Of a stretch of DNA of 64,000 nucleotides, positions 36,501-45,685 are shown piece by piece (the first letter of the stretch is position 1; the number at the start of each line of letters is the position of its first letter). A program made the translations under genes and the position numbers. The notes under the pieces were generated by a model. The model had not been told where the DNA came from, ran no database searches, and saw only the letters and a list, made by a program, of their open reading frames with translations. Source of the DNA: Rhytidiadelphus loreus (Eukaryota; Streptophyta; Bryopsida; Hypnales; Hylocomiaceae); the NCBI GenBank assembly GCA_947034895.1, contig OX344764.1:248001-312000 (forward strand). Direction: 5' to 3'.

Positions 36501-37030
36501 GCTCAGACCATGCAGCCAGAAGCTTGGGGACCTCCGGTTGTGTTGCGAAATTGGGATTGAATAAATGAAATGCTTCCCGACGGAAAATCTCGGCGCTGAT
36601 GGTATCCCTCGCACGTCGCAGCCACCAAGCAGCTCGAATCATGCAGCCCTTCGGTAGAGCCCACAATCGGGTTTAATCGAAAAATCTTTCTCCAGTAGGA
36701 AGCCTGGAACCCCTCGGCGACGCTGGTAATCCTCCGACCAATCAGGCTTGCTTCGCCGTCGATGCCACTAGTTCGGGTTCTATTTGTAATTTACTGAATC
36801 CAATATGCTTGTTCGGCTGCTGAGCATTCATCACAATTGACTGAAGGGAGTGCATTCATAACCAACATCAAAGAAGAAAAAAAGATTAGGGTTCTCACAG
36901 TGGATGTCGGCGCTCTTGCGGTATTGATGTTGACAGACTCAATTCCTGTCTCGTCATTGCTCCCACTTGCGTCTGCTGGGATTTGTTGAGCTCCCATTGG
37001 CGCACTTCGGGTTGCCGGCCTCCGCGCCAT
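30531..37030 (-). CDS. ParB-like plus beta-class DNA-methyltransferase-like MULE cargo gene
   Basis: Eleven minus-strand exons join in phase: 37,030-36,899; 34,876-34,236; 34,148-33,959; 33,875-33,681; 33,598-33,383; 33,259-33,024; 32,919-32,229; 32,136-31,789; 31,547-31,271; 31,155-30,948; 30,801-30,531. The total is 3405 nt, 1134 residues. Residues ~105-250 form a ParB/sulfiredoxin-like domain with FFVCDGNHRLLAW (DGNHR at 34,384-34,370), the family's DGxHRxxA. Exons 8-10 read as a permuted amino-methyltransferase: motif-IV-like LIIADMPEG (32,050-32,067), then LIEACSLPDDVVLDCTTATG and the acidic strand HIVALEED, the order seen in beta-class N4C/N6A enzymes. DPPY is ADMP and FxGxG is CTTATG, so activity is doubtful. 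A Lys/Ala-rich helix lies in exon 7 and an acidic-Ser tail in exon 11. Three in-frame stops (one TAG in exon 3 near 34,025; two TGA in exon 7 near 32,500 and 32,418) suggest recent decay. Confidence 0.7.
35400..36570. repeat. 106-bp intronic satellite, about 10-11 copies
   Basis: The word TCAGGTCCCCTCGGCGCC recurs at 35,615, 35,721, 35,827, 35,933, 36,039, 36,145, 36,251, 36,357 and 36,463: exactly 106 bp each time. A diverged copy lies at about 35,508. Each unit has a TCGGCGCCGA palindrome, a CCAAAAAAAATATTTGAGGA junction and one of two variable middles (ACTCTCCGACTACGCAGCCA or GAGCCTCGCATGGCGCTGAG). It lies wholly inside the 2-kb first intron of the ParB/methyltransferase-like gene. Confidence 0.95.
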
Positions 37031-37779
37031 AGCCGTCGTTTCCTGCAAAACCCGAATCGTACTCAAACCCTAGTACAAGACAGTGAGAGGAAAGCAAAGA
37101 AGCGATAATCGGAAATCTTCAGGGAAAGCCTACGTACCAAGAACAAGAGGATCTGCAAATGAGAACAAGGTGATTCCCTCGACCTAGCTGCACTGGATTC
37201 TCTAACTGAAATGGTAAGAATGGGGGAGACTGCGATTGCGATGAGTCTTCCTAAAAGTGATGTCCTCCGACAGTCTTCCGGAGAGAGAGCACCGCATACT
37301 GACCAATTGACTTTTTCCTACTACCTTGCTTGATGCCCAGGTCAGCAAGCGATAGTCCACCTCCCAACCTTCTAAATTAATTTCAAGTTACTCATACTGG
37401 TATGTCAAGTGAAATCAGTATATTGCACAAGATGTTCTGAATTTTTCGGTGCAATCATTAATTAGTAATGACATTTTATAGTTGACATTCATACAAAGTT
37501 CTTGAATGTCCGAGCAACCTAGAAATACACTCTCTATACATTGTCCTAGGATACGAATACTCAACATGTGCACATACTTCCAATCTAATCAGTATGAGAT
37601 GTTTGGGTACTCAGTTGCATCCGTTTATACATAAACAATTTGCAATTCCCTTGGTCCTCACACCAAATATATTATTTTCTAGGATTTGGATTTTATCAGT
37701 GTCTGCTGTACTAAATAATAGATACCCTCGACTAATGTAACATGGAACAATGCAATCATGCGGAGATGTGTTCACTTAC

Positions 37780-38084
37780 GTAGGGATTCGATGTTGCTCC
37801 TACGTTGCATAGTCTCATTGTCTCCTCTTCACTGATCGAGAGCTCCCAATGTCTACCTTCATTTCTATCACAAATGCCATTATTCTTTTTATCATCTACT
37901 GTCACGTATCCTTTCAGAGGTGATGTAGTTGTTATAGGATCACCTTTGCCTCTTCTTCTAGACCGCTGCAACTGTTTCCGCGATGAGTATAGGAGTTTCC
38001 TTTGTTTTCTCCTCTTCCTAATTCTATGCCCTAAAGCCTTTTTAGAAATACCATTTGCCGCATGCATGAGACTAATTGCACATA
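37780..38084 (-). CDS. Candidate basic exon inside the MULE, unrecognised
   Basis: A 305-nt open stretch on the minus strand, flanked by a good acceptor (ACTTGCAG) and donor (CCTAC|GTAAGTG). It encodes a strongly basic segment (KRRKQRKLL, then QRSRRRGKG) that looks like a nuclear-localisation or nucleic-acid-binding patch, followed by a neutral-acidic part. No homologue is recognised and no partner exons were found. It lies between the divergent cargo gene and transposase. It could be an upstream exon of the cargo gene or a separate small gene. Confidence 0.35.
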
Positions 38085-39137
38085 CTGCAAGTGAACATAA
38101 GAAGTGGATACTAAACTCTGAAATGCTAATGGTACAACTACGAACTCGTTGTTAGAATACTTCACATAATGTTGATGCTACTATAAATACTAATGATCTT
38201 TTACCATGTCCACTGCAATTGAGATATAGTGACTTCAAGCTTTTTTTATAAAATGTGTGGAAGTACTTTTTATTGTAATAATCATTTTTATGATCTAATG
38301 GTGAATCTTTGGATTTCTGACATCCAATATTTCACTGCTTATCACCGTTATGTATTCCATTACGGCGAACTCATGTAGGATGAGAAATTGCTTTTGTATT
38401 CACAAGCATTCGCCTACTTCTTCAAAGAAATAGTTCGTTGGCAATACTACCGAAATGAATGAAGTACGGATGTTTTTATGGGTACAGCGCAATTTCCACA
38501 TAAACGTCTCATTATGCAAGTGATCATGGTCATAGGCGCTTGTACATAAAAAAATTTGTATGCCCTCCAGATTTCAAATTGATTTGACACATCCTTATTT
38601 CATATATTCTATCGTTTGATTTCGATACCATCAAAACCGTCATGCACTTGTATTTGATTCTATATCCATAGATTCTCGTTGTCCAACTAAAATTTAACAC
38701 GACAATGCTTTGATGACACTTCTATAGATCCATGTAATTGAATGTAGAACAGATGCAATGAATATTTTGAAACCTCGGATGGGTCCTAAGGAAGGATGGA
38801 TGGTCCTTGGAAATTATGAATGCGCCCCAAATCTACTCACAAGTTACATGTTCCTTAGTTTGTGCTTTCTCGCATTTATGAGTTCGGTTTTAGAAACGGC
38901 TTGTTTCCCTCAAATACGATTTGAATATCTATATGATGATCGTCTGTACGAATACAAAATTGGAGGCCTCTGGCAACATTAATTTCATTGTCAGCAGCAT
39001 TAATCAAATTTTTTGAAACGTCATTCTCATGCTTATATAATATATACAAACGTACCCCATTCACTCACTTTGCCTCTAATGTCATTGAAGGTCTAGTGCT
39101 ACAACTCTCTTTTAGCTTGAACCTCCTTCTTGTGTCA
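38085..39137. other. Presumed transposase promoter/leader region of the MULE
   Basis: AT-rich and without supported coding sequence. It is the space upstream of the plus-strand transposase and behind the divergent cargo gene, so it probably holds the regulatory sequence of the transposase. Confidence 0.4.
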
Positions 39138-42100
39138 ATGGCCTCCATTCGAGCAGATGGCCATGAAATCCCACTTGTTCTCCCTCTTGGAATAGAAGGG
39201 TATGCTGTAGTGTCTTCACACCTTCTGCATGTCCGATTTGGTTTCATCCAGTCCAGTATATATGTTGAAGAAGAGGTCTTGTTTGATTTAGGTCAACTAA
39301 AGGAGTATGTTCACATACTACGGTTGGAAGTTGACGATGGTCATGTGTGGCAACTTCATCAGGGTCGCTACAGAGCTTATGGATTGTCATCTCTTATGAT
39401 AGGAGCCTCCACAGACATTGTACATCACTGGTCAGATCATTCTACTGTTGATATGCCTCCTGCTCGGCATGTTGTTGGAAATTCCATAGAACCTGAGTCC
39501 TTACAGTTGCCAGTACACCTCCTGAACATCTTCACTTGAAAAAAGAAGTCCTTGACCCAGTCATAGATATCTCCAGTGAGTCAGAGGGAGAATCCCCTAA
39601 CCAGCCCAGTATACAAGGAATGCATCTTCATGAAGTATTCGAAGATGGCCCTAAAACTACTTTGGGTAAACACCGCACGTCGTCTAGTACTCTTCATGTT
39701 TCAACTCACTCTCGCCCACCAACGTATCCAATTAGTACAGGACAAACTAGTATAGTTGGGTGCCTACGAAATCTTGCTTCAGTACGGCGATCTAGGAACG
39801 AAGTGGTTGCTTTAGATTACAATTCACTAATCCACCACAAAGTGCAATATCTTCCTGCAGACTTTGATGGAGACGTAGTATTTGAATTGCCATCACTTCG
39901 TGTCTCCACTTCGTCATGTAGCGGTGGGAATCTTCAAGGCATGGATAAACGATACGATGGTCATGCTTGGTGTCGGACAATGACATCCAATATCCACAAC
40001 CAAGACGGGTTGAAGTTCAGAAAATCAGCGTGTGCGGGACATTTGGTATGTACTAATTCTGAGTGTTCATACTTCCAACGGTCCACCAAGCAGAACGAGA
40101 CAGAGTGGTGTGGATATACTGTTGCTCCATTCCAGGTTGGTTCTGATCCTCCAAAGGAATCAAATCTTCTCTGCAAGATATGCAAATATCCGCCAAGTTG
40201 TCTTAGTATGTGTGACGCGCGAATATATTACGTGTTTAGCGATAACGCGTTGATGACTAGAGCGTGCATTCATCTAGGGAATCACATGCATCCTGTGGCT
40301 TCGGGAGTTTGTAGAGAGAGTGTAGATACTATTTCCGTTCTCATAGCTAGCGAGGTTGCCAGAACTCCTACCGCTACCAACTCAGCCATTGCCCTCTCAG
40401 CTAGTAAGGTATTTCTAGACCGCCACTTGATACATAGTGGTGAAGGGCTTAAAGAGATCTTGAAAGGGAAATCGTTAGAAGATGTCATGGATAGGTTCCA
40501 AAGACTAAGTTCTCCTAACATCCGTAATATTATCACTTCTTTCCGTAGCACTGGAAAGGGTGGAGTCATAGATAGTATTATGAATATGAAGCGGAATTTG
40601 AAGTTGGACTACATCCATGACAGTGTCTTCCCTGGACAAGGGAAGGAAAAGGTGTACCTGTTTAAGATGTTGGTAGAAGGTCCTGGTAGTGGAGTTGATT
40701 TGGTGAACCGCATGCAACCCGGTGGAGATATAGAGAACGCATGGCTCATGTTTGATCACGTCAAACGAGTAAAGGATTGGACAACTATGGCTTGCCACGT
40801 CTATGACACAGGTTGCAAGAAGGTCATGACAATTGCCGTCTGTGACATGCAATCCGAAGACGCTGAGGTGCAAGGCATTATGTGGAGGTCCTTAAACGAG
40901 GTCATGAGACGCAATGGAGTGCAAAATACAAACTTCAAGGGCTTCATGGCTGATAGTGCACAAGCAAATTGGAATGCCGTTCGCATTGTGTATGGTACAG
41001 GGGATTCTAAAATAGAGATGGTGAATTGTGAACGTACATGTCTCCTACATTGGAGTACTTCATTACACCGCCATACACAGAAGCTCATCAAACCAGACAT
41101 GCAACATCAACACACTCGTCTTTGCAAGCAGTACAAGGATTCAAAGACTATGGAAGAAGCGGAGACGCGGTACTTGGCAATCCGCTCTTGGTGGCTATCA
41201 TCGGGAGCAGCTTCAGAAGATGCTTTGAGGGAACTCGAGTTGTGGCTTGCGTTCTGGCACTTCCGATATCGCCAATGGGGCGGGTTCATGCAAATGGTAC
41301 GTCATAAGATGTCCTTTCTCAATTTATATATGAATTGCTTATAGACCCTTCAACATATTCTTTTTTTCATTTTTATTCAGTGAATTAGTTGTACGTCATT
41401 ATGATTTTTTTTGGTCCCATCAAAAATCATATGAAATTTATATGGAACTGGAAGTAGTATAGGGAGTGGTGCCGTGGAGGATTTACCCCTTGGCGCCAAG
41501 GGGAGTCTTGACCTCTTCTTGTCGAGACCAAAATCGAAGTAGTCTACCATTTTCTGGTGGGTTTTTTTCCCGGAAATCTTTATGCAGGGCCTAACTGTAC
41601 ATTTGTTTCTCTTTTAGGGGTTGAGTCTGGAAGAGATAGTAGACATGCCATCATGCAACTTATCGGAAACAATTCACAACAAGTGGTTGCAACAATCCGG
41701 AAATCGTGGTAATGATTTATTTGCCACCACTTGTGATGACTGCATTCGAGCCTTCATGCAGATGACGAATTATCGAGCATTTTTGAACGGTACAACATCA
41801 AGGTCAGGGCCATCAAAAGAAGAATTGAAGTTAAGAGGCGCTAGACGAAGCGGCGACCCTAAGAAGATTGCCGAGGCCTTGAATGACCTGCCTGGCCCAA
41901 GTGATGTTGGAACACGTATTCCACATTTGGAAGGCGAAGAAGTTTTTGGTAGTAGCAAACGTAAACTTGACCTGCCTATCGGGTCAGATGGTGACTCTCA
42001 TCGTCCAGACAAGGTGAACTTCTCTCAACTACGAGTGCGGATTCGATCTACAGGTACACCGACAATGGCTTCTAATGAACCATCCCCTCTCGCTCCATTG

Positions 42101-43024
42101 TCACATGTAACGCATGTCTCAACTGCAATGGAGAGTGATTGTGACCCTACACAATGGCACATTGCAAGATTGTCTCATAAATCGAGCTGTAAATGTCACG
42201 CCCAACAAAGAGGGACAAACATTCGTTGCACTGCTAGAATTGCAAAGGGATCTAAAGGTACTCCAGCCCCAACGTATCGTGGGCGCAAGAAGCAATATGG
42301 TGGAAACAAGGAGATCATGACCGACTTCTGGTTTTGTCCAGATGACCTTGATCGATGTGTGAGAGGCTCAAGACGTCCTTGGGTTATTGATTGGCCTCAA
42401 GTACCAGACGTATGGCCAGTGCTCACTGCCACCAGTTTAACTCGACATGAAACCTTTCTATTGCAAGAAGCCGGCTTTCAACTTCAAGAGCGACCACCTA
42501 TGTCACCTCGACGGTTGTTTACAATGTCAAATGTGTTCAAGGCACACTTTTACAATGAAAGTAGTCCACTGAATGCGGACACATATCCAACAACTCGAAG
42601 GAGCAAGGCCATTCGCCGTATTGCAAATGCTCCAACTACTGAGCATCGCAATAAATGGGAGAGTGCTGGTAATGTCAAAGGGTTGATTTTGGGAGTAACC
42701 ATGCTCCCTTTACCCGGACTTGGTGCCATTATCACCCTTCAATCTGGAACGGAGCCCACGCAAAAGGTTTACCGAATCACAGTAGGCATGTATTCTGAGT
42801 GCACTTGTCCCGATTTTGTAGATATGGCCATCTCCGCAATTGGTGGTCGGCATCAATATGTGAGTTGCAAACATCTTTACTACTTATTCCGCTATTTCTG
42901 CAAAATGAATCCAGTAGTCGACAAGTTTATACACTCTCCAAGCTTTAGCTTCAATGAAGTGAAGCTGCTTCTCGTTAAGGCTGGTATCATCAAGGATTCA
43001 AGTGACACTCGCGAACAGGCCTAG
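39138..43024 (+). CDS. MULE transposase with N-terminal zinc-binding region and C-terminal SWIM finger
   Basis: Would cut and paste the MULE by recognising its inverted ends. A first frame starts with ATG at 39,138 and ends at 39,539. The main frame overlaps it from 39,497 and runs to 41,296, so one frameshift in 39,497-39,536 is needed. The intron 41,297-41,617 (ATG|GTACGT to TTTTAG) is in phase with exon 2, 41,618-43,024. Domains: a Cys/His-rich region (CAGHLVCTNSECSYF, then LCKICKYPPSCLSMC and HLGNHMHP) reminiscent of WRKY-GCM1/FLYWCH fingers of MULEs; a DDE-like core with candidate Asp in IAVCDMQSED and FKGFMADSAQ, plus the CxxH motif CLLH typical of MULEs; and a SWIM finger (CTCPDF, then CKHLYY) near the end. 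Roughly 1200 residues. Apart from the frameshift it has no stops, making it the best-preserved transposase in the window. The catalytic Glu was not pinned down. Confidence 0.8.
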
Positions 43025-43481
43025 AAGACCAATAGTACTTCAGAGATTGGTATTTCAAATTTTGAAATTGTAGGCTGAAATTAGAAATATAGCTCCAGCA
43101 TGATCACTTTCTGTTTGTGTGAATATTATAATTTGGAAATGTACTTAGTACAAACTATTTACAATATCAATATCAATTTTTATATACTCTTGTGCTTTGT
43201 CTTTATAACGTGTACCCTACTATTTGAATTCATACCAACAATAATAAATTCTACAAATATTCACCCTAAACCATGATTACAAGTCCCTAGTAATATGTCC
43301 GTAGCAATCGCTACACCTAAATACTTCAACGGTTATAGGTCCACAGTAATAGTCACCCTAAACCCTAAAAGTAGTAACTGACCACAAATTTTATAAAATT
43401 TTGTCTATTTAGAGCCCAAAATTGTCTTTTCTTCTAATTTTTCTAATTCTGAATTCACCGCTCACATTACCCCTGCTCACC

Positions 43482-43524
43482 GCTCTTGGGCTCGTGCTCG
43501 CAGGCTCACAATCTAGCACCGTTG
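43482..43524. repeat. MULE right terminal inverted repeat
   Basis: Ends CACAATCTAGCACCGTTG, identical to the end of MULE copy 1. Inverted partner of 29,501-29,543. Confidence 0.8.
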
Positions 43525-43534
43525 GGTAACTAGC
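43525..43534. repeat. Target-site duplication, right copy (GGTAACTAGC)
   Basis: Exact match to 29,491-29,500. Confidence 0.85.
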
Positions 43535-44868
43535 TAGGGTTGTTGGGGAGGCTCTAGGGAGTAAGAAAAGGCTCCTTGATGTCTTCGTTCCGACTTCGTA
43601 CGCTCCCGGGACGCCGGTCAACCCCGCAAAGATCTTGCCGTAATTATTAATTGGGGGGATGTTGTTAGTTTCGGCTGCTTCCCGCTATTGGAACACCATG
43701 AAATTTGTCGGGGCGCGTTATTAACATAAAAGATGCTAGTCTAATTTTTAGTGAGATTTTACCGCGGCCTGGGTAATTTCCATGAATTTCCCAACGTGGC
43801 CTTTGGCGGTTGACTGCTCGGAAAAAGATCCTTTGGAGATCAGAAAAAACCGAGACTTTTTGGGGAACCTCTCATGGAGTCCCCCAAGCCACGTGCCAAG
43901 TCTTGGGCTATTCTGGCACATAGTTGGTGGCGAGGTGAAAACTGACTTCGGTTGAATCACCGGCAGTCAAGGAATCTTTTACATGTGAGGGAATCTTGGC
44001 GAATGGGTTTTGCCGTGGACATCCCGACATGTTCCAGATCCGAGAACACTATCCGGCGGCTGTGGATTCCTCCATGCGGCCTGTCTGGGACAAGTGACAC
44101 CTGCAAGCTAACAATTTGGATTCCTAATGTTTCGTCGGTGGGATGGGGAAACTAGAACCTATCTTTGGAGATTTACGTGGGGACCCCCCTAACTCTCCTA
44201 AGACTAATTTAGCCTATCATGGTCACATGCACTAGGTTTGGGCTATTTTGGGTGAGTTCCCAGTAGCCCTATTGTTTCCCACTAATTACAGGTTCTAACC
44301 TATATACAAGTGGGTTTTATGGGTAATCTATGGATAAAAGGCTATTTATGACCAAATGCTATATTGGTACGTGACATACCTATTTTGGTTCTACTCTTTT
44401 TTCGGCTTTTTGTAGTACTTTATGCCTTAATTTGTAATAAACTAAAAAAAAGAAAACAATGAGTCCCAAGTGACGAATTTGGGGCTCACAGTCCGCTTCC
44501 TCTTTCAGGAGGTACTTCATCGCATGTAGTTGCTGTTACTCTACGTGTACCCTTTCAATCAGTGTTGGAACTTGAAGCGGGAACTTGGAGGAAGTCAAGA
44601 CCATTTATTTCATTAGCTTCACAGGTGCAATTGTTAGCGTCTGTATTCACTTATGAAATATGCATATCATGTCGCGCCTTTACGAATGCGCTAGATTCCC
44701 ATCACGTGACGTTGTTACAGAAATTGTAATGACCACTATACGATACTTCCAAGTATTCTTTCCTTAATTTTTGGAATTTCTAAAAATAGTAATATCATTG
44801 TTGAGAAGTAAAAGAGTTCCGTAAAACACGGGATTGATGAGAAAATTATTATAAATTATGATGATGTC
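43535..44868. other. Non-coding; continuation of the MULE target and upstream flank of region B
   Basis: No supported gene. The first ~900 bp has balanced composition and short broken frames, resembling old retroelement DNA that the MULE split from the sequence left of 29,491. From about 44,470 the DNA becomes AT-rich up to the 57-bp array. The left boundary of the region B element was not found. Confidence 0.4.
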
Positions 44869-45562
44869 ACTTTAGCGCGACTAGCGCTAAAGTGCATGTC
44901 TCCTAAATGTGAATCGTTCAATTGCAATTTAGCGCTAGTTGCACTACAATGCATGTATCCTAAATGTGAATCGTTCAAATGCAGTTTAGCGCTAGTCAAG
45001 CTACAGTGCATGTCTCATCTATGTGAATCGTTCGCCTGCAGTTTAGCGCTAGTCAAGCTACAGTGCATGTCTCATCTATGTGAATCGTTCGCCTGCAGTT
45101 TAGCGCTAGTCGCGCTAAAGTGTATGTCTCCTAAATGTGAATCGTTCAATTGCAGTTTAGCGCTAGTCGCGCTACAAAGCATGTCTCCTAAATGTGAATC
45201 GTTCAATTGCAGTTTAGCGCTAGTCAAGCTACAGTGCATGTCTCATCTATGTGAATCGTTCAATTGCAGTTTAGCGCTAGTCGCGCTAAAGTGTATGTCT
45301 CCTAAATGTGAATCGTTCAATTGCAGTTTAGAGCTAGTCGCGCTAAAGTGCATGTCTCCTAAATGTGAATCGTTCAATTACAGTTTAGCGCTAGTCGTGC
45401 TGAACTGCATGTCTCATCTATGTGAATCGTTCACCTGTAGTTTAGCGCTAGTCACGCTGAAATGCATGTCTCTTTTATTTGATTCACACGTTTGAAGTAA
45501 AGCACTATTTGTCTTTAGAGAATGAACTACACTTTAGCGCTAGTCGCGCTAAAATGCATATG
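44869..45562. repeat. 57-bp palindrome-bearing tandem array, ~11 copies
   Basis: Each unit holds a TTTAGCGCTAGTCGCGCTAAA-type palindrome (many with degenerate right arms, for example TCAAGCTACA), then GTGCATGTCTCCTAAATGTG and AATCGTTCAATTGCAG. Start points from 44,896 recur every 57 bp. The first and last palindromes (44,872-44,893 and about 45,532-45,552) are the most symmetrical. It lies directly upstream of transposase B. Since 57 is a multiple of three, it yields a 199-residue periodic frame that I do not regard as a gene. Confidence 0.9.
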
Positions 45563-45685
45563 TGTCTATTGTGTCCTTCATTGTATCTATTATCTGACAA
45601 ATGTTGCATAACTAATGTGACGTTTTTGGATTATGTTCTTTAGTAGCCAAAGGACTTCATTTTTTGATTGTATTGTATAGGTGCC

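Larger units (their letters stand above)
29501..43524 (+). mobile_element. Complete Mutator-like element, 14,024 bp
   Basis: Bounded by a 10-bp target duplication and imperfect ~43-bp inverted ends. The left end begins CAGGGTTGCTATTTTGTGAG. The complement of the right end begins CAACGGTGCTAGATTGTGAG. Both continue as GAGC/GTGAGCC-type short repeats. Its right end is the same as MULE copy 1 at 1836. It contains a plus-strand SWIM transposase near the right end (39,138-43,024), a divergent minus-strand ParB/methyltransferase-like gene near the left end (37,030-30,531), a candidate third exon (38,084-37,780) and a 106-bp intronic satellite. At 14 kb with a second large gene it is longer than typical MULEs. 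The right-flank sequence TAGGGTTG resembles the left terminus, so the exact left boundary could shift by a few bases. Confidence 0.85.

Noticed and set aside
35368..36666. Several 85-93-residue minus-strand frames
   Set aside because: They lie in the 106-bp satellite inside an intron of the MULE cargo gene. The flanking exons join in phase without them.
39534..39546. Programmed -1 frameshift at the A-run near the transposase frame overlap
   Set aside because: The stop of the first frame (39,537) lies before the A-run, so a slip there could not rescue the ribosome. Any frame change must occur upstream.
44896..45495. 199-residue open frame with a 19-residue repeat
   Set aside because: It is produced by the 57-bp tandem array (57 is divisible by three). 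It has no start context or splice signals and ends with the array.
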